Position numbers and translations under genes: made by a program. This document shows positions 13,366 to 25,300 of a DNA stretch of 64,000 bases, in pieces. The DNA comes from Caenorhabditis elegans (lineage: Eukaryota; Nematoda; Chromadorea; Rhabditida; Rhabditidae): NCBI RefSeq assembly GCF_000002985.6, contig NC_003284.9, positions 15,004,001 to 15,068,000 of the forward strand. The letters run 5' to 3'. Under the pieces are notes generated by a model. The model saw only the letters and a program-made list of their open reading frames with translations. It was not told the DNA's origin and did not search any database. Each line of letters begins with the position of its first letter. The stretch's first letter is position 1.

Positions 13366-14677
13366 AACTGAATCAAACCAGAAGCTCGAAAAGTTTTCAA
13401 ATTACTAGATGTAGAAAATTCCAACTTACCAATCGTAATATTTGGCGTACTTTTAGTTTTGGATAACATTCAAAACACATTTTCAAATCAAAAATATTTA
13501 AACCTATTCATTAAATAAATCATATTCGTCTGTCAATTTTCTTGTCGTAGTTTGCCGTTTCATATTCACCAATTTTTCTCAAAAATGATCAAAAGTAATC
13601 ACTTTTTTCTCATTCTTTTTGAATGGCTTTGATTTTCAGCAGTTGTATAGTTTAATGATTAAATAACTTTGAAACAAATTCAAAGTGATTAAAAATTCTT
13701 GGAGCGGTTGTTCCCATATGCTTTAACTTTTGAAAACAACTTACATACTTTTTTATTCAATCTTTTTTTTTGCCATATCTCTTCCGTTCTCTCATTAATA
13801 CATCAATCCGTCAGCTCTTCCATTTTGAAGGGACAAGTTATTTGAATGGAAATGGAGTCAAAACACGATTAGACACGAACACGTTACTAGTTTATCCGAG
13901 TAGGATCCGACGGCACGTTGAAACTTCCTGATTCCACCGCCGCTTCTTTTGAAATGCGTGAATGGAACTGAAAAGTGGATTATGCAAATTTTCAATAAGC
14001 CTTCGTGCTTTTTTTTTGTTTTAGCCTACTGCGACTGCTGTTCTAGAGTTGAAGAAAAAACAGCAAAAAGAAAAAAAAACAAAGAATTGCGGAGGTTCTG
14101 GGTTCTGAACTTTTGTAGTGAATTATTTACGATGCTTGTCTCAAAGTCTCGAATTTCGAAAATAAAGACTCTTCCCGCAATTGATAATAATCTTTTTAAT
14201 TTAAATTTCTAAATGGAAAGTTTCGGAAATCAGTTAGAAGTCTTGTTTTTTGCTCTCATCACATTTGAATTTTTCATGAGCTTCACGTTTCATGTCTCAA
14301 CACCACGGAAGTCGTAAAAAGAATGAATGTACTATGCTGTATTACTCAGAAAATGAAAAGTTATGGTTTTGATTCATTTTCATGTTTGATTTGTGGAATC
14401 TATGTAAGTGTACAAGTATGTAAGTCAAGGTCTTCGTTTAATTTCCGGTGCTTCCAGAGTACTTCCATCTAGATCAAAAATAGACTATGTGAGGAAATTG
14501 TCAGAAATTTCACTAAAAAGCCAATAAGCCAATATTTGAACCTATTTCAAAAATTTACCGTTATTACACTTTTTGAAATCTCAGTTTTCTAAGTGTTGGA
14601 ATTATTGCGACATTTTTTTTACAAAAAAACCAGTTTAAACTTTTAAAAGAAGCGCATTTATGCGGAATAGGTCGAGC
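13366..14677. other. Gene-free stretch
   Basis: AT-rich sequence with short ORFs that lack codon bias, splice sites or similarity I can recognise. Nothing annotated. Confidence 0.5.
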
Positions 14678-15092
14678 CACGTGGTGTCAGGCTGTCCCAT
14701 TGCGGTTTGATCTACAAAAAATGCGGGAATTTTTTCCCTAAAAAATTGTAACGTCAGCACACTCCTAGCCATGCGAAATCAGTTGAAATGTGTCTTGCCG
14801 CGCGTTGAGTCATTATTTTCAACAGTTTCTGTGCAAAATTCGCGTAGATCGCGCGTAGATCACTGTTATTTTGTGAAAAACCAAGGCAAATACAAAATGA
14901 GAGATAAGCATATTTACGTGGTGCCAGGCTATCCGATTACGATTTGATCTACAAAAAATGCGGGATTTTTTGTCCAAAAAAATGTGACGTCAGCACGTTC
15001 TTAACCATGAAAAATCAGTTGAGAACTCTGCGTCTCTTCTCCCGCATTTTTTGTAGATCAAAGCGAAATGGGACTTTCTGACTCCACGTGAA
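14678..15092. repeat. Composite palindromic repeat with CACGTGG(T/C) ends
   Basis: Starts ccacgtggtgtcaggctgtc, carries gatctacaaaaaatgcggga and a run like acgtcagcac, restarts at about 14915 with tacgtggtgccaggct, and ends with the inverted edge tgactccacgtgaat. It therefore looks like one-and-a-half nested copies. A shorter complete copy lies at 22449-22622 inside a seb-3 intron. Confidence 0.8.
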
Positions 15093-16182
15093 TATTGTGA
15101 TCTCCGGAAGTTCAAAAACTTCAAACTTTAGGCCTGAATTATACAATAGTAATAAAGAAGTCCTCTGGGACAGTCGACATTTGCTGTTTCTGGAGATCTT
15201 GCCTCTGCTTACCGTTAGCCTCTGCCAACTATCCCCAGGCTTCACAACTGAGATTCCACGAAAATGAGCCTAAGCTTTTAACTCATCATTGCACTTAAAC
15301 GTGTCGAGACATCACACAAAGCTCCATTTTTTTCCTCGTTCACGATGCGTTTTTATTCATGTCTTCCATCACAAAGGTTGCTGCTTCGTTTTTTTTTCCT
15401 TCCTTCCACTTTCCACCTCTGCTTGCCTGTTTACGACAATAGTGTCTTTTTCGTTTCCTCCCTTTATCATCTTCCCCTTCTTCATCATTTCCTCTGCTCA
15501 CAACTGCCTCAAATACTCTTCACTCATCCTATCTCATATGTATCAAGATTATCCTGTGCACCTCTAAATTCTCGTTTCCCGCCGTGTTTCTCTCTCTCTT
15601 CCGTCTCACCGTAGATGTTTTCTCGCTTCCGGAGACATTTCTCAAAATAGATAGGCACCTTTTTATGGGTCCCAATTTTAGAATTTCAGCCACTATTTTT
15701 TTCTAGGAGTTGACTAAAAAACCGAGAACTTTAGACCTTTGTTTCCACAAAGCCAATGGCCAAAACAAGATATTCAGCCGACCGCTAAACTTCCGACCTT
15801 TCTTCGTATTTTTCACGCCTCCGTTAGTTGGTAAACTCCTTATTTCCGTCGAACCTAGAAAGTCGTATAACAGCACCATAAATAAGTGTTGTGACAGAAA
15901 CGGAAGGTGAATTATGTCCACGCCATGTCCATGAATTTTGATGTTTTCATTAATCTTTGAGAACTTGCTGCCACTATAAAGATCGGAAAGAGACGAATGG
16001 AAATTTAAAGAATTGGAACGTTTTTAAAGTGGTTTGTCGTGCTGAAAATAGAGTAAGATGATGATATTTGAGATTTTTGAAGGATAAGTCGATGTTTTTG
16101 TTATTTTCTTGAAGTTGCTGAAGGTAAGCGGTCATATCTTTTAAATGATTTTTAACTCGATATTGCACCCTCTCTGTGATAT
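15093..16182. other. Pyrimidine-rich gene-free stretch
   Basis: CT-rich sequence gives overlapping ORFs around 15289-15614 in two frames with no coding signature. Nothing supportable as a gene. Confidence 0.5.
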
Positions 16183-16476
16183 TAAAGGTGGTTTACCGAA
16201 ATTTGAAACTTTGCTTTTTTAGACCCTCCAATAAATACTTTGGTTTTGTATTAGGCGTTTATTCGTTGATTTGAATAAATTTATGGTCAGTGGGGCAAGT
16301 TCCAAGAAATTGAAAAAAGTTGTGTTTTTAGCTGAAAATTAGCTTTTTTTCCAAAACTTTGAACCTCCATAACTTTTTTTTGAGAAATTTTCAAAACTTC
16401 TCATTACAAAATTCGGTAGTTTTGGGTCATTTTGAGTTTAAAAAGCACAGTCTCAAATTCGGTACACCACCTTTAA
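16183..16476. repeat. Short inverted-repeat element (AAAGGTGGTTTACCG family)
   Basis: Left edge taaaggtggtttaccgaaat and right edge aattcggtacaccaccttta form terminal inverted repeats around a 250-bp AT-rich interior without coding capacity. The ends resemble but differ from those of the AAAGGTGGAGTAGCG family. Confidence 0.8.
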
Positions 16477-16562
16477 CAAAAAACAAAAAAAGTACCAAAA
16501 AGTCTAAGAAATCAGATGAACAGTTCCCAGATTTTTTTTTAATTTATGACGAATATGTTACC

Positions 16563-17055
16563 ATCCATATTTTACGGGTATAGTTGAATGGACCTTTTTT
16601 GTTTTTGTTTTTTTGTTAAAATTTTCTTTTACAACGTACAAGCTCGTAATTCGAAATTTTGATCCTGATATATTTGTAATTGTAATATTTGAAGCCTGTG
16701 CAGCATAGCTCAGTCGGTAGTGGTGGTCGCTAGCAAACTGGAGGTCACAAGATCAAGTCCGGCCTCATCTACTTAGGTTCACCCAGCCTCTATCGGTGAA
16801 GTGGAGCAATCTACTACTGGACTATCGGCCACAGTCCCCGGCTAGAACGTAGCTTAAATTATAGGCCAGTGGGATCACCTCCAGGCAGTGTTTTTGAATC
16901 CAAGATCCGCAGTGCAAAGCGCTTGAAGAACGGATCGTCATTTAATCTTTTAATTTTTTTAATCCATACTTGGCGGGTATAGTTGAATGGAACTTTTTTG
17001 TTTCTTTTTTAAAATTTTTTTTACAGCGTACAAGCTCGTAATTGGAAATTTTGTG
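16563..17055 (+). repeat. tRNA-derived SINE-like element, type B, copy 1, bracketed by about 90-bp direct repeats
   Basis: The core at 16697-16960 has an A-box-like tagctcagtcggtagtgg and a B-box-like agatcaagtcc, then ggttcacccagcctctat and aattataggccagtggga, closing with gaacggatcgtcatttaat. Immediately outside lie two near-identical direct copies (16563-16661 and 16971-17055) of a segment containing gggtatagttgaatgga and acaagctcgtaatt. Other type B copies are at 25796-25979 (minus) and 61753-62010. Confidence 0.75.
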
Positions 17056-18635
17056 CACTTGCTGCAATGCTCTAACTATTTCAAAAATCCATAATGTCTT
17101 GTAAACTGGCATCTTACCAGAACTGACTGAAAATGTTAAAAATCTATTTCTATCTTAATTATTTCACCATGATATTTCAAATTGTTGAATAACAAGTGTA
17201 TTTGAACAACATCTACAGATTTTATTCAGATTAAAATATTGTTCTTGGCTTAAGATGGCTATTTTTGATCTGAAAATTAGGTGGTAGTTATTTGTTGTTT
17301 TTCAACGTTTTTTTCAACATTTTTGTTTTACTGCAGCAAGACTGGTCCGTATTATCAAAAGTGTGATCTCTGGAAAAATGATCGCAAGCAGAATAAAAAA
17401 GAAACTTTTTGTTTTTTCTTCAGTTTTTTGGTAAACCCCAATATCCCAAGATGCTCATTTCCGAGCCAATTCTTATCAGATACCGCTTTATTCTTTTTTC
17501 AACACAAAAATAACGCACCGAAGGTTATAAATCAACCTTTTTCCCCCATTTCCTTTGTTTTTTGTTGTTTTTCTTTTGTTTCTGCTTCCTATTCTAGAAG
17601 TCATCGCTTGCTATCTTTCCGGTTTATCTAGTTTCTTTTTATTTTCCCCTTTACATTGTCTTTGGGAAAGTCGTCCGTAGAGTTCTGCGGATTTAGTTTT
17701 AGCCTGTCTGGCTATTTTCTGAATTACCTTTAATTTGCAGAATGCCGTTGATTGTTTTTTTTTCGAGCTTCAAATAAAGTTTAGGATGAGAAAATCCACA
17801 TTTTAGAACGTAAGGCGAATTGCTCTAAAATTAAATTAACTAGCCTTTGTGTTTTGTAACGGCGAGACAAAAAGTGCAAAACGTTAAATTTGTCAAAAAT
17901 AAGAGAGAAATATAAAAATGCATATGCGTTCCCTTCTTTCCGCCTCCCCCTCAGATCAAAACATTTCGTGTTGGAATAATTTCCAATTCTCAAGAGTACG
18001 CATTTTTGGGGGTAAGCCACATTTTGAAATAGACATTTCAGGCAAGAGGGCGAATATGTAACGACCGAAGGAAAAAAGTTCGGGTGTCTTTTCCACGTTT
18101 CTTTTTTTTTTAGTTTTCGAGGGTGCGAGGGGACTAATTAGTTTTAAAAACATTTTCGCTTGCCTCAAATTGCTTCCCTTTTTTACAATCTTGTTGACTA
18201 TTCTTATTTCGACGCACGCCGTCGCCCAATTCCAGGCTCATTCCATTTTGTTCATTTTGTTCCGCTCCGGTTCGTACTAGGAATTGTTACCGAGTTCACG
18301 AAAATTTTTCTGAACTTGCAAGTGTACATTTCGAGTTTGCGCGTGGAGAGTTTGAACGTTACCCTTTGAGAAAAATGCTGGCCGAGGTGTTTTATGAATT
18401 CCACAAAATTTGAAATTTTGGAACATATATTATTAGCTTTACCTTTAAATGTATGTTTATTTTTTATAACTAGACCATCACACTTTGTTAAATTTGTAAG
18501 CCGGCTAAAATTGATAATTTAGATTTTGCATAGTGCGAGCTAATAACGATTTAGACAAATTCACAAAATTTGAAATGATTGGAGTCTAATTATTTTCTTC
18601 CTGCGAAAAATCATTTTTAAGAAAAGGGCGGATGG
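17056..18635. other. Gene-free stretch
   Basis: ORFs near 17281-17631 and 17781-18369 lie in T-rich DNA, overlap on both strands and show no domain, signal or splice structure. Nothing annotated. Confidence 0.45.
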
Positions 18636-18846
18636 CGAGCACGGGTGGCTTAGTGGTAGTGGTGTAGCACTGTCACCCAAAAGGTCGCAAGTTCAATCCC
18701 ACCTCACCCCAAAAGCTCACCCAGTCTTAAATTGTATTTAGACTAGAAGAGATATGAACACCAGCAGTAACCCTGATAAATCTCTTGCCCGCAGGAGGCT
18801 TTTTCGACTCACTCTTGAACCAAACGGACAATTTTTATGTTTACCG
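18636..18846 (+). repeat. tRNA-derived SINE-like element, type A, copy 2
   Basis: Same organisation as 10758-11020: gcgagcacgggtggcttagt, a B-box-like agttcaatccc, ctcacccag, then cccgcaggaggc and aaacggacaa. It lacks the inner ggtacgg hairpin present in copy 1, so it is an internally deleted copy. Confidence 0.75.
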
Positions 18847-20482
18847 TTCCGTAATGGTTTAGAAACATCAAGTCTGGTTGGTTATAGATGTTTCTACAAG
18901 GTTTCATATGCTTTGCTTTGAGTTCAGTCAATATTTCCAGATTAAATCTTGTTCCTTCGTTTTAAATTTCAAGTACGCCAATTTGAACAATATTTCAGAA
19001 AAAATAGGTAGTAGGTGGATAGGTAGGCATGTGACAGCTGCACATCTCTGAACGCCTGCCAATCTTGAAGTCGCTATGCAAAACTTTAGCCAGTTATATC
19101 TTATCTATTTTTAAACATTTCTCTGGCTAGAAGATTGTCTTGTTTTCTTCAATTTAATTATCTTATGTAGTTTCAAACACCACAACGTCACTCTCGTTCT
19201 TAGAAATGTTCTTTTCTCCGAGCATTTTTTTTATTTTTCCAGTTCAAATTAACTCTACCCAACTACACATCACAAGTGCTATATAGTTATATAGAAATCG
19301 TAAGGTGTGAGAAATTAAGCAATTAAAACCAAAGTCAAGTTGATTTTTTGTTGAAATTTGAGTCAACCGGCGCTGTTTGTATACACATATACAAACAACG
19401 GTGACTCCTATTTTTTTTCGATAACCTTTGATTCTTCAAATTGTTTTGTTACGCAACAATTAAAGGATCGTATGATCGTACTCAATTGGTTGTAAAACAT
19501 GTTTAAAACTTCATTTTACTGTGTTTTGACTTCACTTTTTCCATTTTCTTTTCTTGTTTTTTTGGCAACTACCGTACTCTTTGCTATTTACTAAGAAGTT
19601 AATTATGGAGTGACGGGATATGTTTTAGGTGTTCGTGTGTTGTTTCGATTTCTCATCCATAGCTCAAAGTGTCACAAACAACGGTTAGCACATGCTAGAA
19701 TTTTCCTTTTTTTGTTGTTTTGTTCTTTCTCTCTTAAAATCATGGTCCATTGAAATAGTATGTGCAATCGAACGCCGTAAGTGAGAAGAAAACAGAAGCA
19801 AATGAGTGTTCTATAAATAGAGAAATTGAATAGATTTCTATAAAAACTAGAAGATTAAGTTCCCCCCTTCTCTCTTTCTTTTTCACTTTTTATTTCAAAA
19901 GTGGTTCAACTAATTATCTGGGAAAAAACAACTAGAAAAAGAAAAATTGGCACAAAAACAGAGGACCAATAACAAATCAAAGTGTGCATGAAATTTTGAA
20001 AATCTGCAAATGTGCACTTTATTTTAACGTAACAGGGAAGGTGACATTAAATTTGAAAAGTTAAGTTATTTAACACCTATTGAGAAAATATGGTACTTAA
20101 GTGAGAATTGAAGCGGACGCTTTTAAGGGCCTAATTCTTTTGACTACGATGCATCAACAGTACACTCAATTTCTAAAATAATGGAAATATTATCTTCAAG
20201 ATGAAAAAAAACACCCAATTTTCTTATGATTTGAATTAAAAATTGTGAGGTTTTTCCTTTTTCGTATAATTTTCAAACATGTCAACTAAGAATTCTGGCT
20301 TAAGAAACGCCAATATGGCAAAATATCGTAACAGTAATTAATTAAACACCATGAATACATTTTAACATTTCTTGTAAAATTGTTTCATTAAAGTTAAAAG
20401 TGCAATTACTTACTTTTCGCATTTCATAAGTTCATAAAAAAGAAGGCAACTAAAATTTGTTGGTTTTCTAAGACGTTCCTAT
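18847..20482. other. Gene-free stretch with a short hairpin at 19360-19410
   Basis: No coding signature. The stretch gagtcaaccgg...gtttgtat acacat atacaaac...ggtgactc can fold into an approximately 50-nt hairpin. I cannot say whether it is transcribed. Confidence 0.4.
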
Positions 20483-20829
20483 TTAAAGGTTGAGTAGCGT
20501 CAGTGGGGATTTTGTCTAAATCTAAATCTAAATCTATCGTGATTCAAAACGACCAAATATCATAATAAAACACTCCAAAAATGATTTTTCATAATTTCCG
20601 AAGTTTTTGCAAACTGCCAAAATTTTGAAAAATATGAGCTTTTGAGGAATTTCAAAGAAATGCCACATGTTCCGACCCCTACAATGTTTTAATACAAATA
20701 ATTAAAACAAAATTACAGTATAAAAAGTGTAGAAAATTTTTTTTTTCAGGTCGACTTCCAAAATTATGAGTGGCAAAAACTGAGTAACTGTCACGTTTTG
20801 ACAGTAACTGGCGCTACTCCACCTTTAAG
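20483..20829. repeat. AAAGGTGGAGTAGCG-family inverted-repeat element, copy 1
   Basis: Left edge taaaggttgagtagcgtcag and right edge ctggcgctactccaccttta are inverted repeats. The interior contains gaagtttttgcaaactgcca and the inner block aattatgagtggcaaaaact. Further members lie at 23280-23428, 27775-28211, 33624-34040, 39386-39815 and 40686-41055. Confidence 0.85.
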
Positions 20830-21270
20830 TTACATTTCAATTTTTTTAATCAACATTGTAGAGGTTCAAACATGCGATGCCCAATTTTTTTTTCAAACGG
20901 CCAGTTTTTTGTTTGAAAATTTTCCGAAACTGACTTGTTTGAAAATGTTCAAAAGTACACGTTTTTGTGATTTCCGCCCACATTTGACTATAATGAGTGT
21001 ATTCAAACAAACCCCCTTTGAAGCTACTCCTTCTTTAATGCTTTAACTTCATACAACTCCTAAACCTACGTGTAAGCTTTACCCAGCTAATCATCTATTG
21101 GTTGTCCGATCATTTGCATCTGCATTTCCAATCATTTGGTAATTACACGACATTTCTTCACTTTAATACCCGGGAATACTACAACAACAACAACTTTTTA
21201 TGCAGGCCAATCTATCTTCATTTTCCTGAGAAGCAACTTTTTAATATCTTTAAGAATAAACAATTTTTTT

Positions 21271-21287
21271 GGGGGGGGGGGGGGGGG
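21271..21287 (+). repeat. Mono-G tract (17 G)
   Basis: An uninterrupted run of 17 G preceded by T7. Long G tracts form G-quadruplexes and in C. elegans need the DOG-1/FANCJ helicase for stable replication (established knowledge). It lies about 1 kb upstream of seb-3. Confidence 0.95.
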
Positions 21288-21453
21288 CAGCCGACAGTTG
21301 GCGTGTTCTTTCTTATGCTTGGATTTTTGCTCTCAGCAAAAGTTCATTTTAATTCAAAAAGTTCGAGCTTGTTCGGTCGGCTTGTTCGCCTTCCTCTTCA
21401 TTTCTTTTCAACATTTCACCAAGCCAATTTGAGCAACTTCAACTCCTTTTTCA

Positions 21454-21475
21454 CCCCCCCCCCCCCCCCCCCCCC
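21454..21475 (-). repeat. Mono-C tract (22 C; G on the minus strand)
   Basis: An uninterrupted run of 22 C followed by tccct. It makes a polyproline stretch in an ORF that is an artefact of the tract. Only about 165 bp from the 17-G tract and in the opposite orientation. Confidence 0.95.
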
Positions 21476-22154
21476 TCCCTATTCCAATTGGTGTTTGAGC
21501 CTTTTCTATTCGAGTCTTATTTTTATTGCGAGTAAACCTAGAAGTATTATTTCCACGCCGTGAAAAGGGACTAATGAATGTAGTTTCCTCTTTTTTTTTT
21601 TGAAGAGTTCTTGGTCGCCTCTTTTTTAGTGGGTTCTTAGACCTTATATGACAAAAGGAAACCCATGAATCAGGATCTGGCAGTGAGGCGTGTAATCCTT
21701 TCTTTCCTCACCATTTCAAAATACTTTGAAGGTTCTGGCAAAAACCGGACTCTATATATTCCACATCGGTGCTCTTATTCTCGGTTTCATATTTATTTAT
21801 ATTTATTTTTGCTGCTGCTAAATCGACTTCTTACATCCGTGAAACCAACTTTAGGAATATCTAGATCTGTTATTATGTTTGTGATTTGCAAGCAGACATG
21901 TCAAGTTATAATTAATCTCAGACAATCTCTAAATTGTTGCCTAATCTCAATTGCCCTTTGCTCGGGCATCCTAGAAATCTGTAAGCCATTGGCTTTTCTG
22001 TGACTGCTCTTTGTTTTCTCACAGATCTCAATGGTGCTACTACTAACGGCTCAATTTTCATTCAGGGCGTCGGGTCGTGCCGCACCATTACTTGTTTTAT
22101 TCACTCTTTTTTCTCTTTTTTTTTCTTCATCTCACTAAAATAAAATAGTTTTGT

Positions 22155-22169
22155 CCCCCCCCCCCCCCC
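22155..22169 (-). repeat. Mono-C tract (15 C)
   Basis: Third long G/C homopolymer within 900 bp, about 150 bp before the first seb-3 exon I can place. Confidence 0.95.
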
Positions 22170-22321
22170 TCTTTTGCCTCTTTTGCCCGGAGCATCATCC
22201 CCTCCCTTTTTCACCCCTTCTTTGCCACCCACTATGAACTCGACGTGTTATTGTCATTTTCAGTCCTTTTGCGCAGATTTCTTCTTCCTACATTGTCAAC
22301 CTTTCAGAAACTTGTTGCTCA

Positions 22322-25300
22322 ATGACAAGTATTATACGAGCCGAGTATGCAGCCTGCCAAGAATTGAAAAAACTGGAAAACAGTTCGTATAATCCGGGGT
22401 GGGTCAAGTTCCAGTGTTCAGTTTTTTTAAAGGTTCTAGTTTCAAACTCACGTGGTGTCAGAGTGTCGCATATCGACTTGATCTACGTAGATCTACAAAA
22501 AGTGCGGGAGAACAGACGCAGAGTTCTCAACTGATTTAGCATGGTTAAGAATGTGGTGACGTCACATTTTTTAAGCGAAAAATTCCCGCATTTTTTGTAG
22601 ATCATACCTGGCACCACGTGAATAATTGATTTATTTATTTTAGCCTGTAGGTTTCAAAATGTTAAATTTAATCATTAGGAATTATTAAATTTATGCCATT
22701 TCAGAGGTTGTTCAGTTGACTTTGACAAATCATTATGTTGGGCAAGTGCACATATTGGACAGCAGATGACCCGAGACTGCCCATTCACATTTTGCACTGC
22801 AATTCCTGGGTGCGAAGAAATTAAAGGTTTGTTGAAATTTCTAAAAACGGAAGCGTTGAAAAATACTTCCGCAATTTGCGATTAGGTACTGATGAACGCT
22901 TCAGATACTCCATGAAGGTTAGAAAAACAAAAAAAGTAAATCGTTGATTTGTTTCTTAATTGAATGGGACGTTTTTTTTTTCATGAAGGGTTAGCAAGTG
23001 TATTATGAGTACATCAATGGTATTGGAAGAATAAAAAGTAGACTTCTGAAATTAGATTTGTTTCTGAAATAATTGTGTGGTTGAAAATAACTTTTAGCTA
23101 TGTTCTGACTGAAAATTTTTACATGACTTTGCCCAGAAAATTTGAAAAATTAAAATTTCCTGAAAGCAATTTCAGATCTACTTTTTTCTGGTTCACAGTG
23201 CCCGTATGCAGCTAAATTTCTTGTAGTGACCTATTAAGAAGATGATCTTTCAAAGTATCAGTGTAGTAATTTTCAAAAATTAAAAGCTGTAGCTCCACTA
23301 GCCCTTAACATGTGATAATGTGCACATGTTGCTATTGGGAGCTATTCAGCAAGCTATGGGTGTTCAGTAACTCATAATTTAGGAAGTCGGCCAACAAAAA
23401 ATCCCCACTGACGCTACTCCACCTTTAAGTATTCCAATATTTTACATAATCTGCTCAACTGTTAAGACATGTTTCAATTAATGTACAATTAGTTTGTCTT
23501 GGCTCCTGTTTTTAGTTGTTGTCTTTTATTAGATCCTCATCTTCCCGTTCTTTTGAGCGAGCTCACATGAACTTTCTGACCGATTGCTCTGTAGTTTGCT
23601 ATGTTTATCTAGAGCCATTTATAAAAAGCTCAACTCCTGGAACACACGTCAAACCACAAAGACACGAATGCCTTCCACTCGGTTTTAAGCCGATGGATTC
23701 CTCGAAAAAAAAAAATCGAGAAGCGTTTTTGCTCGTTTCTGGTGATACTTTTATCTTAGTCATTCATCAAACTCGACGCAACGCCGATGCTTCCGGCAGC
23801 TAGTGCGAAAAACAAAGAGAAAAAAAAAGGCAGAGCGCAACACTCAAAACTTTGCCTGCTTTTTTCTTCTAGCCGCTAGTATTTTGTAAAATTGTGTAGG
23901 GAAAATTTTCGGCTCCCGACGAGAAGGAAGGATACAAGATGAGAAGAACAAAGAAACGCGCGAACATAATTCTTGAATATATGACTAGTAAACTATGGTA
24001 ATTCCCTGAAGAAACAGACTATTGTTGCGTTACGCAATGCTGGGGCTGGAATGGGAAGGTTAGGTGTGAGTAAAAATGGGCAATCTAAGGGATTGTCGAA
24101 TTCTCGGATACTGGGTATTTTTAGGACACCAAAAATACAACAAAGACGTTAAAGTTATTTTTGTGCACAACCAAGTGCAAAAGTAGTAATTTGGAAGCGG
24201 CCGACACGTTCGGGGTTCCGCGCCGCACTATACAAGCCCGAATAGCAATGCTCCAATCCAGCTATACACACTTGAATTTCAGACAGATACATGGTTTCCC
24301 GGAATTGCAACAGTATGGGCGTATGGCAGGACTCGAATTACACAATGTGCATCAAAGTTGTTGAGGAATATGCTCAATGTCTACAAGGATTTTGCAGAGT
24401 TGTACGTCTAAACAATAGATGTTCTACTTTACAAAAATAACTTTTCAGTGTCCTGATGTTCTTCGAGACTTGGTGATATCGGTATCTTTAACGTTATCCT
24501 TTGTATCTGTCATACTTCTAGTGGCGGCAATCGTTTTGTTTTCGATATTTGACTCGATTCAGGTTTCTAACCAACTGACACCACGATTTACAAAAATTAA
24601 TCGTGTTTTTTTGTTTCAGTGCCGGAGGTTATCAATTCACAAGAACTTAGCAACTGCGTTCGTTTTTCGATTTGCTGTTTTGGCGATTTGGACGATTGTG
24701 CAAACAACGAACGTGTTTCAAGATTGTACAAGATTAACTCCGCTGCCTCTTTGGGACTACGTTAGTTTTTTTAAAGTTAAAAAAAAACAGTTGTAAGCGT
24801 TGAGCACTAGTACAAACACCGGATTTCAAAATGGCAATAGTTCCATTTTATAGTAGAAGGTCCTAGTTACTAACTTACCTTACTTTGTAAAATACTTCCC
24901 AGGTTAGAATAGGTTTTGTCTAGGTAGGAAAGTAGTGTAATAGTCATCAGTTAAAAAGTTTCCAAAATGCAAAATGTCGAAAATTGAGCGTACCTCTCGA
25001 ACAGATGCAAGTTTCTCGATATTTTAACTTATGAATGTTTCAAACAACTCTATATATCTTTCTCTTTCAGTTCTTTACAAGTAAGGCTGACGATAATGCG
25101 ACATGGACCTGGATCCTAGATCCTAGGTCCTAGGTCATATATCCAGGTCGCCTTTGAAAAACCGCGGGTTAAAAAAAATTTCCAGGCGCCCAGATTGACA
25201 TATGTCTACTTACAAGTAAATACTTACTCGCTTATAGAAATTAAAGTTTTTTTTTTCCAAATGAGGAATTTGAATATTGCATTTCTCTATACTATCATTT

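Noticed and set aside
16697-16770. tRNA gene call
   Set aside because: A- and B-box-like motifs are present but the cloverleaf is degenerate, a conserved non-tRNA tail follows, and two further copies share that tail: a SINE-like element.
21102-21563. 153-codon ORF with poly-Gly and poly-Pro runs
   Set aside because: The runs are translations of the G17 and C22 tracts; the remainder is pyrimidine-rich noise.
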